Source: JBDSZL01 sp039925145 (GTDB lineage Bacteria > Acidobacteriota > Vicinamibacteria > Vicinamibacterales > SCN-69-37). From it: a stretch of DNA of 36,596 nt. Each line of letters starts with the position of its first letter. Positions within the stretch are counted from its first letter, which is position 1. A program made the translations under genes and the position numbers. Below are positions 16,484 to 25,279 of this stretch, piece by piece. The DNA lies in NCBI GenBank assembly GCA_039925145.1, contig JBDSZL010000080.1, forward strand, positions 1 through 36,596, written 5' to 3'. Below the pieces are notes generated by a model that was not told the DNA's origin, ran no database searches, and was given only the letters and a program-made list of their open reading frames with translations.

Positions 16484-16570
16484 GGTCCTCGCTGCCGTCT
16501 CCGCCCTACGCGGTGTTCCATCGTCGTTGAATCGCCCGGTTATTTGCCGGGGTATTGTAGCTCGCTCGAT

Positions 16571-17851
16571 CTACGACTCGGTGGCGCCGGACGCTTCACC
16601 ACGAGCGGCTTCGTCGGCCATTAGGGGCGCGACGCTCACCGCCGTCGCGTGGCGCGAGGCGAATCCGCAGCACAGCGCCGCCACCCCGACCGTCGCGGCC
16701 ATCACCACAAACGTTGCGGGGCCACCGATGAACTCGAGCAGGAAGCCGCCGGCAAGCGGTCCCAGGCCAAAGCCGAGCCCCGCAAGCCCCGCGGCGCCGA
16801 AGTAGCTGCCCTTCAGCCCATCGGGCGCGAGACGATCGACCTGAAGCTGCAGGGTCGGAAACAGAATGGCTTCGCCCACGCTCAACACCCAGGTGGCCGC
16901 AATCCACGTCACCAGGCCGTTTACGGGAATCAGCGCGTACCAGACGAACGCCACAGCGAACAGAGCCAACCCGATGAAGGTCCTGACATTCAGTTCGTAC
17001 GCGCGCAGCGCGTGGAGCAGCGGAAACTGGAACAGCACGATCGTGATCGCGTTGGTCATCAGCAGGGCCGTGACGAGCCGCACCGCGAGCGATCCGCCCT
17101 TCACGGCGATGTATTGAATCAGCGTCGTGCCTTGCTGGGCGTACGCGGTCATCACCAGCAGCATGGCCAGCAGCAACAGCAGAAACTGGTGGTCTACCCG
17201 CAGCAGTGCCACGACCGCGCGCAGGCTTACGTGGCGCCGATCGTGGCGATGCGCATGCTCTGGCGTCCAACGGAACGCGACCATGATCACAACGGCGAAG
17301 AGGCCGTATGCCGCCACCGTCATCCAGAACGTCGTCTGTCGGGCCGACAGGCCAAACAGGATGCCGGCCAATGGCCCAATCGCGGCGCCGACATTGATCA
17401 GAAAGTAGCGGGCGTGGAACGCGAGTTCCCGCTTGCGCGGATCGTCGATGTAGTCGGCGATCACGGCTTTGCCCGGTAGTTCGAGGATCGTCATGCTGAC
17501 GCCCGCCAGAAGCGCGCCCGCGCCGTATGCCGCAACGGTGTGGGCCAGGGCCAGCGTCGCATAGGCCATGACCGCGCCGGCGCAGCCGGCCATCATCACC
17601 GGGCGTCGGCCGAACCGATCGGAGAGATTGCCGGAGTAGAAGCCGAGCAGGGCGCTCGCAATGAACGCCGACCCGAGAATGCTGCCAATCCGCGACGGGC
17701 GCAGCGAGAAGTCACGCGCGAGTATCACGGCCATGAACGGCCAGACCATGAAGAAGGCCGTTCGCGTCAGCAGCGTGCCTCCCAGTACGATCCATACCAG
17801 GGGCGGAAAGCTGACACGTCCCACCCGCCAGCCGGCGGCCTCGGTCTTCAT
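16571..17851 (-). CDS. Major facilitator superfamily transporter, drug-efflux-like
   Basis: The 426-residue inner-membrane protein has 12 predicted hydrophobic segments. The loop GNLSDRFGRRPVMM is the MFS motif A between helices 2 and 3, followed by the second-helix-pair motif AGVSMTILELPGKAVIADYI, typical of the DHA1 proton-driven exporter group. The substrate is unknown. ATG 17851 is preceded by GAGAGAGGAG. An intrinsic terminator sits only 20-60 nt upstream in the same direction, so expression may be controlled by attenuation. Confidence 0.9.
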   Translation of the reverse strand: MKTEAAGWRVGRVSFPPLVWIVLGGTLLTRTAFFMVWPFMAVILARDFSLRPSRIGSILGSAFIASALLGFYSGNLSDRFGRRPVMMAGCAGAVMAYATLALAHTVAAYGAGALLAGVSMTILELPGKAVIADYIDDPRKRELAFHARYFLINVGAAIGPLAGILFGLSARQTTFWMTVAAYGLFAVVIMVAFRWTPEHAHRHDRRHVSLRAVVALLRVDHQFLLLLLAMLLVMTAYAQQGTTLIQYIAVKGGSLAVRLVTALLMTNAITIVLFQFPLLHALRAYELNVRTFIGLALFAVAFVWYALIPVNGLVTWIAATWVLSVGEAILFPTLQLQVDRLAPDGLKGSYFGAAGLAGLGFGLGPLAGGFLLEFIGGPATFVVMAATVGVAALCCGFASRHATAVSVAPLMADEAARGEASGATES

Positions 17852-17870
17852 GACTCCTCTCTCTCAGCGC

Positions 17871-17910
17871 AAAAAGAAAAAGGCCATCACCCGCGCTTGG
17901 GATGATGGCC
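17871..17910 (-). terminator. Intrinsic terminator or attenuator ahead of the MFS gene
   Basis: Read on the minus strand, GGCCATCA (complement of 17903-17910) pairs with TGATGGCC (complement of 17882-17889), extended by an internal CCC/GGG after one bulged base, and runs straight into TTTTTCTTTT (17881-17871). It ends any minus-strand transcript just 20 nt before the MFS start codon. It could end the transcript of the short upstream frame at 17942-18082, or act as a leader attenuator. Confidence 0.75.
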
Positions 17911-17941
17911 CTGAACCAGGTCGAGCAGGTCGCTTGCTACA

Positions 17942-18082
17942 TCATCCGGGCGTTCCGCGCTCCGAGTATTGCGTCTTGCCACACGTCGGCACATGGGCCA
18001 CGCGCATCTCGACGCGCATGATGCGCGCGTCGCGGAGCGAGGCCAGCAGGTGGCGAATGGCGGCGAAGGACGGCCAGGTCAT
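17942..18082 (-). CDS. Possible 46-residue small protein or leader peptide
   Basis: An ATG frame on the minus strand encodes a 46-residue Arg-rich peptide (MTWPSFAAIRHLL at the start, PTCGKTQYSERGTPG at the end), stopping about 30 nt before the terminator hairpin. No clear Shine-Dalgarno sequence precedes it, and I recognise no family. It is reported because of its position, between a possible promoter and an attenuator-like terminator. The frame may also be chance. The stretch 18083-18270 beyond it holds nothing I can support. Confidence 0.25.
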   Translation of the reverse strand: MTWPSFAAIRHLLASLRDARIMRVEMRVAHVPTCGKTQYSERGTPG

Positions 18083-18270
18083 ACGAGAGCGAGCATCATA
18101 TGGCGCGAGAGGGGGGCGTCGTCAAGAACGAGGAGCGGTATTGCCAGACAGGCTTCGGGATTCGTGACGCATCGGCGATGACGTGGAGACTTCTTGTAGG
18201 AGTGTGTCAGCTGGATATTGGGGCGCGAGCTGACCTGACGAGCTATCGCTTGAGCCGAGGAATGGCCAGT

Positions 18271-18609
18271 TCACATCTCGTCTTTCACGGCCTTGACGGC
18301 CGGCGCGAGCGTGGCTGATGTCTCAGTGATGGCCACGACCGCATCAGCAAGGACGTGAGTCTGCGCTTCGAGCTTCGTGATCCGTTCCTCGGTCACTGTG
18401 CACTGTTCGGCGTCATCGGCCAGATCTTGCGCGATGGCAGTCACCAGCTCGTCTTGTTCCGCTTCGGTCTGCGCTGAGGCTCCGGTTGCATCCACGGCTT
18501 CACGCAGGAACGCACTTGCTTGCGACTTGTGGTCAGTGCCAGGGTCGGGGGGGGGGGCGGAGCGCCATGGGCGAATGATCTGCCTAATCCCGGCGTCGGA
18601 GTTGTTCAA
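18271..18609 (-). CDS. Hypothetical acidic helical protein interrupted by a homopolymer
   Basis: The frame encodes 112 residues. From about residue 25 on it is rich in Glu, Ala, Thr and Asp with heptad-like hydrophobic spacing (DELVTAIAQDLADD, ITKLEAQTHVLADAVVAI), suggesting a long helix or coiled coil. No family is recognised. The first 20 residues are encoded across a run of 11 C on the coding strand (18547-18557 on plus are all G), giving PPP. Such a run is prone to slippage or sequencing error, so the true start and frame before it are uncertain. Confidence 0.45.
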   Translation of the reverse strand: MNNSDAGIRQIIRPWRSAPPPDPGTDHKSQASAFLREAVDATGASAQTEAEQDELVTAIAQDLADDAEQCTVTEERITKLEAQTHVLADAVVAITETSATLAPAVKAVKDEM

Positions 18610-18924
18610 AACAGCACACGACCGTTAGAGTCTCGGGGCCGCTGGCGTGCCATGCCTGTAGCCCTTGACGTCCGCGCGTTTTCCAGCGATTGAACCCGGT
18701 GTACGAACTCCAAGACTGCGGTGAGTTGTTCGACCCAAACCGCCGACTGGAGGCGTGGCTGAAAGAGTTGAAGCCCCGCACATCGCAGGTTGACGCGGGG
18801 CCCCAACGTGTCACAGCGGTGCTGTCTCTCAACCACCCTTGTCCATGCGCGCGAGACGCGCCCACAGTGCCTTGGTGGGCTGTCCGGCCACCGACAGCGA
18901 CATGTCGGTGACGTGATGGCCTGG
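18610..18924. other. Gene-free, probably degenerate stretch
   Basis: No frame here has a convincing start and family. On the minus strand 18829-18903 encodes a 24-residue frame beginning SLSVAGQPTKALW, which resembles SLSVTGQPTKTTW inside the cupin protein at 25280-25939. The rest looks like decayed sequence. Confidence 0.4.
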
Positions 18925-20235
18925 TTACCAGGCTTCGCGGTTTGTGACGCCAACGCGAAACAAAGGCTTGGCCTTCTCCGATTCCTCCATCTCGTAGGTC
19001 TCCTCGGTTTTTCCGGGGTCGTATCCCCGCCAGAGCCAGGTGAGCGATTCTGGGAGATCCAGCGCGCCCTGGGCGATGGCGTGGAGACTCTTGCCGAAGC
19101 GGAAATGGAAATCGTATCCCCGCAGCTTGAGCGAGTTTGCCAGCTGGATATTGTTCAGCGGCCAGCTCCCGGACGACTGTTCCTGATCCTCTGAGCCGTC
19201 GGACATCCACACCCGAAGGTTCTTCCGCGGATCGCGGCGGACCTGAACCGGGACGATGTAGCCGCCGTCGAGGTTCTGGTCGGGATGCCATTGCAGGGCC
19301 GTGAAACTGCCGATGTGAGAGAGCACGCGGCCGAACTGATTAGGGTAATACCACGCGACGTTGAAGGCGCAGATGGCCCCCGAAGATGCGCCGGCGACCG
19401 CCCGGGAATACGGATCGGAGCGAATCTTGTAGGTCTTCTGCACGTCGGCCAGGATTTCCTCTTGTAGATACTTTCCGTAGCGGTCCGAGACCGTGTCGTA
19501 GAGGATGCTTCGCATGTTCTGGCCCTCCCTGCCACCCGTGCCGGGTTGAATCAACACGTGGACCATGGGAGGTATTAATTTCTTGGCGACGAGGTTGTCT
19601 GAAACGGTCTGCAGTCGCAGACGCATCAGGTCCTGGTTGCCGACGATGGTCTCTCCGTCTTGCCACACCATCAAGGGCGCACCGCGGCTGGTGTCGATGC
19701 CTGGGTTGGTGTAGACCCAATAATTGGTCGACATCCCCGGATAGATGCTGCTCGTCAGTGTTTTTCTCTCCGACAGGGTGCCCCGCGGCACGCCGGGCAA
19801 GGGATACGAATCGGGGTTGTAGCCCGCCACTTCATATGGCGCACCCAGATTCCTGCCATCGGCCATGTATTGATTCCGATGGGTGGTGCCGAGCCGCAAC
19901 ATCTTCCACAGATACCAGTAATTGGTTCCGGCAACTCTCTTCATCGGGATGGGCGGTTCATTGTCGATCGACACCGAGGCGGGGCTGGCGCTCTCCACCG
20001 CGAAGACGAATTCCTGCCCCCAGACGGCAACCCCATCGCGGCCGGCGAGTTCAGGGATCCGACGGCCAAAGGCATCTCGGACTTCGAGCAGTTCCTTCAA
20101 CTTGGGCGAATCGGTCCGGGCCGCGTCAATCAGCTCGTGCAGGGGATTGATCTGCTCCCGCGCCGGATTCGACTGAGCGATCAGGCCGGTGACAACGGTA
20201 ACAATGAAGAGCGATGCCAGGGCGGTTCTGAGCAT
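18925..20235 (-). CDS. Secreted esterase of the enterochelin-esterase-like family
   Basis: The 436-residue protein starts at the ATG complementing 20233-20235, with GGAGA 8 nt upstream; the frame extends further upstream but that part is not protein-like. A signal peptide (about 1-21) is followed by an immunoglobulin-like domain (about 60-130, with WGQEFVFAVESASPASV) and an alpha/beta-hydrolase domain. The nucleophile elbow is GASSG, and a late His is in FGKSLHAIAQGALDLPESLTWLW. Relatives hydrolyse esters such as feruloyl-sugar or siderophore esters. The substrate is unknown. It stands alone between degenerate DNA and the KaiC cluster. Confidence 0.85.
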   Translation of the reverse strand: MLRTALASLFIVTVVTGLIAQSNPAREQINPLHELIDAARTDSPKLKELLEVRDAFGRRIPELAGRDGVAVWGQEFVFAVESASPASVSIDNEPPIPMKRVAGTNYWYLWKMLRLGTTHRNQYMADGRNLGAPYEVAGYNPDSYPLPGVPRGTLSERKTLTSSIYPGMSTNYWVYTNPGIDTSRGAPLMVWQDGETIVGNQDLMRLRLQTVSDNLVAKKLIPPMVHVLIQPGTGGREGQNMRSILYDTVSDRYGKYLQEEILADVQKTYKIRSDPYSRAVAGASSGAICAFNVAWYYPNQFGRVLSHIGSFTALQWHPDQNLDGGYIVPVQVRRDPRKNLRVWMSDGSEDQEQSSGSWPLNNIQLANSLKLRGYDFHFRFGKSLHAIAQGALDLPESLTWLWRGYDPGKTEETYEMEESEKAKPLFRVGVTNREAW

Positions 20236-20399
20236 GTCTGTCTTCTCCAGGAAAGAATGAGGGGCGGTTCGTCGGGCTGGGATCGAGTGAGATCGCGAAC
20301 AGATCGCTCGTGTGCCGAGTATAGTCGGGCTACCCGTGGCTTGATAGAGGGAGCGGCCTTCCGCACCTTGACTGTCGTGAGATTCGCCGGGCGACCAGC

Positions 20400-20870
20400 T
20401 CACTGTACCGTCCCAGAGGCCCCACAAAATCGCTTGATCAGGTCGAGATCCGTGTACGAGTCGTCGAGGAATTGCCGCCGAGCCGCTTGAAGTTCTTCAC
20501 CTCGCGCCTTGCTATCTGGACTCAGGTGCCTGCCAAGCAACAACCTGCCTGAGCGATGGTCGCTGAGGGCCAAAAGCCGTTCGAGCGCCTCGCTCCGTGC
20601 CAGCACTGGCGGAACAATGAACTCATATCCGCGCGTGCCCTGGCGTTCTGGAGACCACTCTAATAGTTGCAGAGTCGCCAGCGAATCAAGCGCGGCGACG
20701 ACCAGGTCGATCGGGTAACCCAGCAGGCGAGCGAGATATTCTGGCGGCAGAAGTGTGATCCGATGGCGGTGGAAGAACGCCAGCACCTCCAACTCGCAGC
20801 GGGTTTCTACGCCAACTGTTTGAAGCCAGCGCTGGACATCGGCGTCGGCGACGTTCTCCTCACCAATCAT
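20400..20870 (-). CDS. Winged-helix-like protein downstream of the KaiC-like gene
   Basis: The 156-residue product starts at the ATG complementing 20868-20870. It contains CELEVLAFFHRHRITLLPPEYLARLLGYPIDLVVAALDSL, a winged-helix pattern, then LLALSDHRSGRLLLGRHL. The same two blocks occur in the protein at 22567-22953 (CDLDLLVFFVRHPRVLLTSD and MASTREGRLALRAALIRR), so the two are paralogues flanking the ATPase gene on the same strand. The function is unknown; DNA binding or binding to the KaiC-like protein is likely. It lies 110 nt after the ATPase gene. Confidence 0.75.
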   Translation of the reverse strand: MIGEENVADADVQRWLQTVGVETRCELEVLAFFHRHRITLLPPEYLARLLGYPIDLVVAALDSLATLQLLEWSPERQGTRGYEFIVPPVLARSEALERLLALSDHRSGRLLLGRHLSPDSKARGEELQAARRQFLDDSYTDLDLIKRFCGASGTVQ

Positions 20871-20980
20871 TCTGAACCCTCTCTGCCTGCCGCGCGCCCG
20901 CCAAACGTGCCCAAAGGAGATTCGCAGGCGCCGGACACGCCTCCCGCCGAATGGGGCGTCGCCGAGGCGACTCCGTGGTC

Positions 20981-22516
20981 TTACTTGGTGTCCTCGGAAC
21001 GACTCTCGCGCTCGCGCCGCTCCGGCGCGCGCGAGAGGAGACCGCTGTAAGCGGCGAAGGCCACTTGGGCCGGCTTGAGCTGGCGGTCCAGCACATGCAT
21101 GCCCCGGCCGTTGATCACCTCGCACTCGTGGGTGGTACGGACGCACGGGTTGGCGCGCATTTTCGCCACCGTCAGGCCGAGGCGGAACGTGTCGCCGAGC
21201 TCGATCCAATTCATCAGAATGATGTTGTCGACGAGTGAGCTCATCCTCATGTCACCCATCATGGAGGACATTCCCAACATTTCCGGGTTCTCGTTGTTAT
21301 AGACGGCCGCCACCTGATGCTCCTTCATGAGCGCGACGAGCGCGTGAAAGAAATCGCGGAACATCCGCCCGTCGGTGCCGAGGCTCGAGCCGTAGGTCGA
21401 GAGACTGTCGAGCACGACGCGCTTCGGCTTGAAACTCTCGATGATCTGCTCAATCTTGTGGAAATGATGGTCGACCTCGATCTCCTGGGGCGGGTCGTAC
21501 ACAATCTTGACAAGGCCGTCATCGATGGCCGGCTGCAACTCGACGCCGATGCTCGCCGCGTTGCGCAGGATCTGCGGTACCTGCTCATCGAGCGACAGCA
21601 TCAGGCTACGCTCGCCGAGGCGCACGCCTTCGGCGAGGTATTGACACGCCATGACGCTCTTGCCGACGCCGGAGATCCCCGCGACGACAGTCGTGCTGCC
21701 AAGAAAGTACCCGCCGTTCACGATCGGGTCGAGGCCCGGCACGCCGGTTGTCACCCGCGTCGTCGGATCGAACGCTGCCGCCCGATCGCGACTTCCTCTC
21801 CGCGGCGCCTGCACGCGGCGGTACACCTCGAGGCCCTGTCCATCGACGATCCGGAACGAGTGGCGTCCCATCTGCGGATCGTGACCGCGTGATTTGACGA
21901 CTTCAATCGATCGCGTCGCAGCCCGTTCGAACTCCTCCTTTCGCAACCGGATCACGGTATCGGCGATCGACTCTTCCGGCAGCGACGCAAATGACGGGTC
22001 GGGAGAGAGGACAGACGCTTCGAGCGCCAGCATCGCCGTGAGCTGCTCGCGCTGCAGACCTTCGACCAACACGTGAAAGGCTTCGCGGGGCTCGCGTCCG
22101 TTGCCATCGGTCGGATTGACGTCGACCAATCCGGCCGCGCCATCAACGAACAAACGGCGAGCGCCCATCTTCGCCGCTTCCTCGAGCAGCAAGCTGTCGG
22201 CGCGCTGGAGCTCCTGTCGGAACACCTGCCGGGTCGTGAAAACAATTTTTATACGCCCCTGACGCTCGAGGGCCGGCAGATCCCACCCGAAGTTCGCGGC
22301 GTCGCGCACCAACTTATCGGGCGAGACTTCGAACAGCACGATGACGCCGGGTTCGTCGAACTGGCTGGCGCCGCGGTACACGAACTCCACGCCGAGCGTC
22401 GTCTTGCCCGTCCCGACCGCGCCTTCGAGGAGGATGACATTGCCGCGGGGAACGCCATCCGCGAGGATGGCATCGAGGCCCATGATTCCAGTCTTCACTA
22501 ACTCTCGTGTGGGCAT
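20981..22516 (-). CDS. KaiC-like double-domain ATPase
   Basis: The 511-residue protein has two RecA-like KaiC domains. Domain 1 has Walker A GAVGTGKTT (32-40) and the acidic residue of LFEVSPDKL; domain 2 has GISGVGKSV (280-288) and SLDEQ (310-311). In domain 2, MRMSSLVDN aligns with the KaiC segment holding the two autophosphorylation sites, with S426 and S427 at those positions. The start is the ATG complementing 22514-22516, with AAGGAG upstream; the longer frame is not coding. No kaiA or kaiB gene is nearby. Relatives outside cyanobacteria serve in signalling and stress control. Winged-helix paralogues lie on both sides. Confidence 0.9.
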   Translation of the reverse strand: MPTRELVKTGIMGLDAILADGVPRGNVILLEGAVGTGKTTLGVEFVYRGASQFDEPGVIVLFEVSPDKLVRDAANFGWDLPALERQGRIKIVFTTRQVFRQELQRADSLLLEEAAKMGARRLFVDGAAGLVDVNPTDGNGREPREAFHVLVEGLQREQLTAMLALEASVLSPDPSFASLPEESIADTVIRLRKEEFERAATRSIEVVKSRGHDPQMGRHSFRIVDGQGLEVYRRVQAPRRGSRDRAAAFDPTTRVTTGVPGLDPIVNGGYFLGSTTVVAGISGVGKSVMACQYLAEGVRLGERSLMLSLDEQVPQILRNAASIGVELQPAIDDGLVKIVYDPPQEIEVDHHFHKIEQIIESFKPKRVVLDSLSTYGSSLGTDGRMFRDFFHALVALMKEHQVAAVYNNENPEMLGMSSMMGDMRMSSLVDNIILMNWIELGDTFRLGLTVAKMRANPCVRTTHECEVINGRGMHVLDRQLKPAQVAFAAYSGLLSRAPERRERESRSEDTK

Positions 22517-22566
22517 AACGTCTCGGAGCTCCTTCGTGTGATGTCTGTCCCGCGCGCCTTGGTCGT

Positions 22567-22953
22567 CTAGCCGCGTTCGCGACGTGCCACCGGGCCAGGC
22601 GCCCGCCCGTGCGCTCGGCGTATGAGAGCGGCGCGCAGCGCCAATCGGCCTTCGCGGGTCGACGCCATCTCGACGAGCGAGGGCAACCAGCCATCGTGAG
22701 GGCCATCGACCGCAAACACGTGCATTCGTGCAGAGCTGGTTGGTGTCTGCATGCACGTCAGGAGTTGAGCCCTCACGAGGACGTCGAGCGAATCACCAAG
22801 CCGCTTGACCTCGTAGCCGAGGAAAGCGGCAATCTGATCACTTGTGAGCAACACGCGAGGATGGCGGACGAAGAACACGAGCAGATCGAGGTCACACGGG
22901 TCCCGAAGCACCCCAATCTGGTTGAGTAGCCGGCGGCTCTGGTCGTCACTCAT
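22567..22953 (-). CDS. Winged-helix-like protein upstream of the KaiC-like gene
   Basis: The 128-residue protein (start at the ATG complementing 22951-22953; another Met lies five codons upstream) has CDLDLLVFFVRHPRVLLTSDQIAAFLGYEVKRLGDSL, which matches the winged-helix block of the protein at 20400-20870, and a shared downstream block ending LRAALIRR. It is the first gene of the three-gene set, 50 nt before the ATPase gene. It is probably a transcription regulator or partner of the ATPase; no experimental family is recognised. Positions 22954-23169 upstream hold no gene and should contain the promoter. Confidence 0.75.
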   Translation of the reverse strand: MSDDQSRRLLNQIGVLRDPCDLDLLVFFVRHPRVLLTSDQIAAFLGYEVKRLGDSLDVLVRAQLLTCMQTPTSSARMHVFAVDGPHDGWLPSLVEMASTREGRLALRAALIRRAHGRAPGPVARRERG

Positions 22954-23169
22954 CGCTTCACGGCGCATATAACGGTCAAGGCAAAAAGGAGTCACTCAAC
23001 GGTCTGACCGTGCTCCGCGTTCTCGCACAATCAACTGCTGGACGGACTCCTCTGCGGACCGGGGGCCGCACGATACTACTCGCTTCGTGAGGGTACTACA
23101 ACGACCGGCGGCCACGCTGTTCGACGCAGACGCACGCCCCCTCCAACGCGAAGACACCGGCAGCGTCGT

Positions 23170-23598
23170 TTAGCCTGCGATGAATTTCAGAACGTCGCTG
23201 ATGAGGCGTTCCTTGTGTGAGGCGAACAGTCCGTGGGGCGCGCCGTCATACTCGATGAGCGTGCCGCCGGCAATGCGCGCCGCAGCGCTACGGCCCGTCG
23301 CGTCGATGGGTACGGTCTGATCGCTGGTGCCGTGCACGATTAACGTGGGCATGGTAAACGACCCGAGGTCAGGTCTGAAGTCAGTCGTCGCGAACGCCAC
23401 CGCACAGTCTAGCGTCGCCTTGAGGCTGGCCCGCATCGCAACGTCACGCGACCACTCGATCACTTCGTCGCTCACCGGGTGAGTCAGGACGCCCACACCA
23501 TAAAACTGCGCAAAGAACGTGGACCAGAATGCCGCTCGATCCTGCTTCATCGCCAGCGTCATCTCGTCGAACACCTTCGGATCGACACCGTTGGGATT
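23170..23598 (-). pseudogene. 5'-truncated alpha/beta hydrolase
   Basis: The frame matches the C-terminal half of chloroperoxidase/arylesterase-type alpha/beta hydrolases: NPNGVDPKVFDEM, then GVLTHPVSDEVIEW, ASLKATLDCAVAFATTDFRP, TLIVHGTSDQTVPID with the catalytic Asp region, and YDGAPHGLFASHKERL with the catalytic His. The N-terminal half, including the nucleophile Ser, is missing. Upstream the frame runs into an unrelated sequence that starts MRVDVKHTARA, so a breakpoint lies near 23598. It cannot be an active hydrolase. Confidence 0.8.
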
Positions 23599-23692
23599 GC
23601 ACGATCCCTCAATGAGAGAATCGGCGCGAGCTGAGGCAGCTCGCGCCGTGTGTTTTACATCCACCCGCACGAGTCGGGTCGGACGTGGAGCG

Positions 23693-24190
23693 TTATGGGC
23701 AGGTAGCGGCCACCATCTTCACGTTGGTGACGTTCAGCTTCATGGCCTGCATCGTCTTGTCGGACATCATCTTGTCCTTGGCCATCTTGTCCATCTTGTC
23801 CATGGAGGTCATGCGGTCCATATCCATTTTGGACATCGTGCCCGTTACTTCGACCTTGTGGCCCATATGCGCCTTCAGGTTGGTGCCACCGACCAGCTCG
23901 TAGCTCATCATGTGGTCGCCGGTCATGCCTGCCTGCCCCGACTGACCGGCCATGCCTGGCTGATTCATCTGGTCTTTCTCCATCATGCCGCCCGCCTTCA
24001 TGGCGTTGGTCAGCATGAACCGATTTGCGTCGGCTCCGGCCATGACGCAGCCGGACATGGTCATCTCGCCAGCTTTTGCCGCGGTCGCCTTATCCATTGA
24101 AGCCTGGGCCATCGGCGTGGACTGCGCGTACACGCCTGTCCCCACGCCGAACGCCGTCACCAGACACATCGCTGATAATGATTTCTTCAT
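23693..24190 (-). CDS. Met-rich secreted protein, possible metal binder
   Basis: The 165-residue protein starts at the ATG complementing 24188-24190, with GGGGAAAA upstream. A signal peptide of about 22 residues ends VYAQ. About 29 residues are Met, most in an MDK/MxxM-rich stretch near residues 115-145 (MSKMDMDRMTSMDKMDKM). Flanking this, GEMTMSGCVMAGADANRFMLTNA and SYELVGGTNLKAHMGHKVEVTGT resemble small secreted OB-fold-like proteins common in acidobacteria. Met-rich repeats suggest Cu(I) or Ag(I) binding in the periplasm, but there is no copper-resistance gene next to it, so that is inference. Confidence 0.75.
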   Translation of the reverse strand: MKKSLSAMCLVTAFGVGTGVYAQSTPMAQASMDKATAAKAGEMTMSGCVMAGADANRFMLTNAMKAGGMMEKDQMNQPGMAGQSGQAGMTGDHMMSYELVGGTNLKAHMGHKVEVTGTMSKMDMDRMTSMDKMDKMAKDKMMSDKTMQAMKLNVTNVKMVAATCP

Positions 24191-24607
24191 ATCGTATTTT
24201 CCCCTGAGTCGAAAGCAATCGTCTTGACCGCCGGTTGCCGAGTTCCGAGGCGCTTCATCGGCCGCTTGCCAATTGAGCCGCGCGCTCATCTCGAGCCCGG
24301 CCAATCGGCTGCCCGCCGTGGTCAGAGCCTGTGTGGCACAGTCCGCGCTGCAAGAACCAAGCCCTGGGTTCGACAGCCGCAGGCCCGCGGACCCATGGCC
24401 CGCGACAGCATCGGTCACATCCGTTGCCGGCTGCCCGTTGCTAGGAACCGGACTCGGGGTGCCAGAGTCTGGCCCTGTTGAGTTCCTGCAGATCATCCGC
24501 GCCAAGAACGAATCCCGTCGCCGACAGGCCGGCGGCGGAGTCGACCTTCGATGCGCGTTCGGCTGCGAGGGGCAGGTATTCCTACTAAACCCGCGGCGCG
24601 GCGTTAT
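24191..24607. other. Gene-free stretch
   Basis: Open frames cross it on both strands but none has a family, start or bias that I can support. It holds the 5' leader of the Met-rich gene and probably decayed coding DNA contiguous with the thiolase remnant. Confidence 0.5.
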
Positions 24608-25233
24608 CCTTGCCATGGGCACCGCGGCGAAGGCTTCGTTGACCTCCCACAGGTCGACATCGTCAACGCTCCACCCGGCGAGCGCGAGCGCACGACGTGT
24701 GGCCCCGACAGGCGCGGTCGTGAACCACACCGGATCCTGAGCGTGACCACCGAAGGCCACAATGCGCGCGACAGGAGTGACGCCTAGCAGCCCGTGGTGA
24801 AAGTCCGCCGAGCACCGAGGGCGGCTCGGCGCCCGCGAGACCAGGCGTGAGGAGTGAGAATATTGGCCATATTTGAGCGACGAGCAACGCCGTGTCGCGG
24901 GATACCGCGCCGGCCGAATGCCGGTGTGACTTTCACCACGGGCTGCTAGCGCGCGGGCACGCCCGGACGTGCTGAGACCTAGCGCGGCGGCGCCGTCATT
25001 GAGCGTCGACGCGTTGGCCGTCGTGATCGTGCCCGCCGGGTCGAACTCCCCATATGGCGATCGTTGTAGGGATCCCACAGGCTGTCGGCGACGAGCGAGT
25101 CGACGACACGCTGATGGCCGAGCCGATAGCCGTCGCGCGCGCCAGGCAGGAGATAGGGCGCCTGCGACATGCTCTCCATCCCGCCGGCCACGACGAGCGA
25201 GGCCAGGCCGAGTCGAAGCGCCTGCGCAGCATC
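24608..25233 (-). pseudogene. Degenerate acetyl-CoA acetyltransferase (thiolase)
   Basis: Three separate thiolase pieces lie in order. Piece 1 (25048-25233) reads AAQALRLGLASLVVAGGMES and continues to DPYNDRHMG. Piece 2 (24980-25051), in another frame, reads GEFDPAGTITTANASTLNDG. Piece 3 (24608-24772) reads GWSVDDVDLWEVNEAFA. In intact enzymes there are about 90 residues between pieces 1 and 2, so an internal deletion with a frame change has occurred, and unrelated sequence separates pieces 2 and 3. The N-terminus with the active-site Cys and the C-terminus are absent. It is non-functional. Confidence 0.8.
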
Positions 25234-25279
25234 AGTTCCTCGGTCTGATGGCCGAGGATGATCGAGCAATGTTCCCCGC

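Noticed and set aside
18584..19291. 235-residue minus-strand frame
   Set aside because: It overlaps the intact secreted esterase gene in another frame and has the Arg/Pro/Ser composition of a GC-rich shadow frame.
24191..25078. Long N-terminal extension of the Met-rich protein
   Set aside because: The frame is open by chance. A signal peptide and ribosome binding site mark the start at 24190, and the upstream part contains thiolase debris.
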